DNA from: an uncultured Gammaproteobacteria bacterium
GTDB lineage: Bacteria > Pseudomonadota > Gammaproteobacteria > GCA-001735895
Assembly (NCBI GenBank): GCA_937980285.1
Contig: CALJQI010000116.1
Coordinates: 1-6,318, forward strand
Length of the DNA stretch: 6,318 nt
Direction: 5' to 3'
Below, piece by piece: positions 4,945 through 6,318 of this stretch (position 1 is the stretch's first letter; the number at the start of each line of letters is the position of its first letter). Made by a program: the position numbers and the translations under genes. The notes under the pieces were generated by a model. The model did not search any database. It was not told the DNA's origin and was given only the letters and a program-made list of their open reading frames with translations.

Positions 4945-6318
4945 ATGTGCGCAAATAACGTATTGATCCTGATGTCCGACGAGCACACGCGCTCGGTGAT
5001 GGGCGCCTATGGTAACGCGCTGGCGCAGACCCCGGCGCTAGATCGGCTTGCCGCAAGCGGCGTGCGCTTCGACAATGCCTACACGCCTTCGCCGATCTGC
5101 ATCCCGGCGCGCGCCAGTTTCGCCACCGGCACCCAGGTGTTCGAGCATCGATGCTGGTCCTCGGCCGAACCTTATTACGGCCAGCAGGAAAGCTGGATGC
5201 AGCGGCTGCGCGCGCAGGGGCACCGGGTCGTCGCCATCGGCAAGCAGCACTACCGGTCGACAAAGGACGATACCGGCTTTAGCGAACAGATACTTCCGAT
5301 GTATCTGGCCAACGATGGCAAGGGCTGGCCGCAGGGCCTGCAGCGCAAACCGATGGCCGAATTTCCCGATGCCGAGGAAATGGCCAGGCTGATCGGTCCA
5401 GGAGAAACCAGCTATACGCAATACGATCGTGATATCACGGCCGCGGCGGTCGAGTGGCTGCAGAATCGGTCCGCTGGGGCTGGCAAGCCATGGGTGTTAT
5501 TCGTTTCCTTTATCTGCCCGCATTTTCCATTGTCGGCACCGCAACAGTTTTTCGATCTGTATCGTGATGTTGAATTACCCGCGCCATACGATCGCGACGC
5601 ATCGGAGCGCTTGCGTCACCCGGTCATCGATCAGATGCGCGAGTTCTGGGATTACGCCGATTATTTCAACCCAGTATCCGAGATCGAGGGTTTACGCAAC
5701 TATTACGGCCTGTGCAGTTTTCTCGACGATAATATCCGCCAGGTGCTGGACGCGCTGCAGAACACGGGTTTGGCGGACAGCACCACGACGATTTACACCA
5801 GCGATCACGGCGATATGATCGGCAACCACGGTATCTGGGGCAAGTCGTACATGTACGAGGACTCGGTCGGCATACCAATGACGCTGACTGGGCCCGGTAT
5901 CGGCCCGGGCGACAACGCCACGCCGGTATCGCTGACCGACCTGGCGGCGACGATCGAATGGGCGGTTGGTGGCGAAAACGAGAATCCGGCGGCAGCCTGG
6001 CAAGGCAGGGCGTTGCAGGATTTCGTCGATCATCCCGATCCGGAGCGACCAGTATTGAGCGAGTATCACGACGGCGGCAGTCCCTGCGGTTTTTACATGT
6101 TGCGCCAGGGGCCGTGGAAGTACGTTTACTTTGCCGAGGGCAACCCGGCGCTATTGTTCAACATGGATGAAGATCCGCGCGAACTGCGCAACCTGGCTGA
6201 CGATAGCGGCCATGCGGAGATCGCCGGCGCGATGAAACAGCGGCTGCTGCGCATACTCGATCCCGAGGCTGTCAACCGACAGGCTTTTGCCGACCAGCAA
6301 AGGAAAATCGAAGCGCTC
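4945..6318 (+). CDS. Type I (formylglycine-dependent) sulfatase, 3' end outside window
   Basis: 458 codons are open to the window edge with no stop; the final residues (DPEAVNRQAFADQQRK) resemble the C-terminal region of sulfatase relatives, so probably only some tens of codons are missing. Sulfatase landmarks: LILMSDEH near the N-terminus with metal-ligand candidate Asp12; the CIPAR signature (52-56), whose Cys52 would be converted to formylglycine; IGKQHYR with Lys100 and His102; YTSDHGD with Asp287 and His288; and NHGIWGKSYMYED with Lys300. There is no signal peptide, which suggests a cytoplasmic enzyme, as for choline sulfatase. The DDTGFSEQILPM block (109-120) is typical of a sulfatase subfamily of unsettled substrate, not of classical BetC. 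ATG 4945 is chosen because the conserved fold starts immediately after it, although no clear ribosome site precedes it. It follows a strong terminator, so it needs its own promoter, which I could not identify. Confidence 0.92.
   Translation, partial: MCANNVLILMSDEHTRSVMGAYGNALAQTPALDRLAASGVRFDNAYTPSPICIPARASFATGTQVFEHRCWSSAEPYYGQQESWMQRLRAQGHRVVAIGKQHYRSTKDDTGFSEQILPMYLANDGKGWPQGLQRKPMAEFPDAEEMARLIGPGETSYTQYDRDITAAAVEWLQNRSAGAGKPWVLFVSFICPHFPLSAPQQFFDLYRDVELPAPYDRDASERLRHPVIDQMREFWDYADYFNPVSEIEGLRNYYGLCSFLDDNIRQVLDALQNTGLADSTTTIYTSDHGDMIGNHGIWGKSYMYEDSVGIPMTLTGPGIGPGDNATPVSLTDLAATIEWAVGGENENPAAAWQGRALQDFVDHPDPERPVLSEYHDGGSPCGFYMLRQGPWKYVYFAEGNPALLFNMDEDPRELRNLADDSGHAEIAGAMKQRLLRILDPEAVNRQAFADQQRKIEAL

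Noticed and set aside
4945..6318. Naming the sulfatase betC (choline sulfatase)
   Set aside because: The central block does not match classical BetC, and the diagnostic C-terminal end is beyond the window.

Overview
The window looks like a piece of chromosome from a Gram-negative proteobacterium, possibly a marine or saline-habitat gammaproteobacterium. The evidence is a fairly GC-rich coding style, a periplasmic binding protein with a Sec signal and no lipobox, and gene families common in such bacteria (split aconitase X, ProVWX-type betaine uptake, a formylglycine sulfatase). The taxon is an inference from gene content. No rRNA, tRNA, CRISPR array, insertion sequence or phage gene is visible. 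The window is densely coding, with no gene-free stretch longer than about 130 bases.

Layout: (1) Bases 1-528, + strand: the last 33 codons of what is probably an aconitase X large subunit, overlapping by 4 bases (GTGA) the complete small 'swivel' subunit. (2) Bases 539-1570, - strand: a ProV-type betaine ABC transporter ATPase, tail to tail with the aconitase X operon across only 10 bases. (3) Bases 1571-1701: a divergent intergenic region with a candidate promoter for the ATPase and a strong ribosome site for the permease. (4) Bases 1702-3834, + strand: an unusually long permease in which two complete ProW-type modules are fused in one chain. (5) Bases 3835-3950: a short spacer with a consensus -10 box and a strong ribosome site. 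(6) Bases 3951-4880, + strand: the ProX-type periplasmic binding protein, closed by a clear intrinsic terminator at 4895-4923. (7) Bases 4945 to the window end, + strand: a type I sulfatase, cut off by the window edge near its C-terminus.

The three middle genes make a complete osmolyte importer: ProX captures a quaternary-ammonium compound such as glycine betaine or proline betaine, the fused double permease carries it across the inner membrane, and a ProV dimer supplies ATP. Its architecture departs from the textbook proVWX operon in three ways: the ATPase is divergently transcribed, the permease is an internal tandem duplication, and the ATPase keeps only about one of the two usual C-terminal CBS motifs. 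The flanking enzymes would fit a catabolic neighbourhood: aconitase X includes cis-3-hydroxy-L-proline dehydratases, and related sulfatases include choline-O-sulfatase. However, both flanking units are transcriptionally separate, so a pathway link is only a hypothesis. I see no strong evidence for a wholly new system; the fused permease and its well-conserved internal DNA repeat are the most distinctive items.
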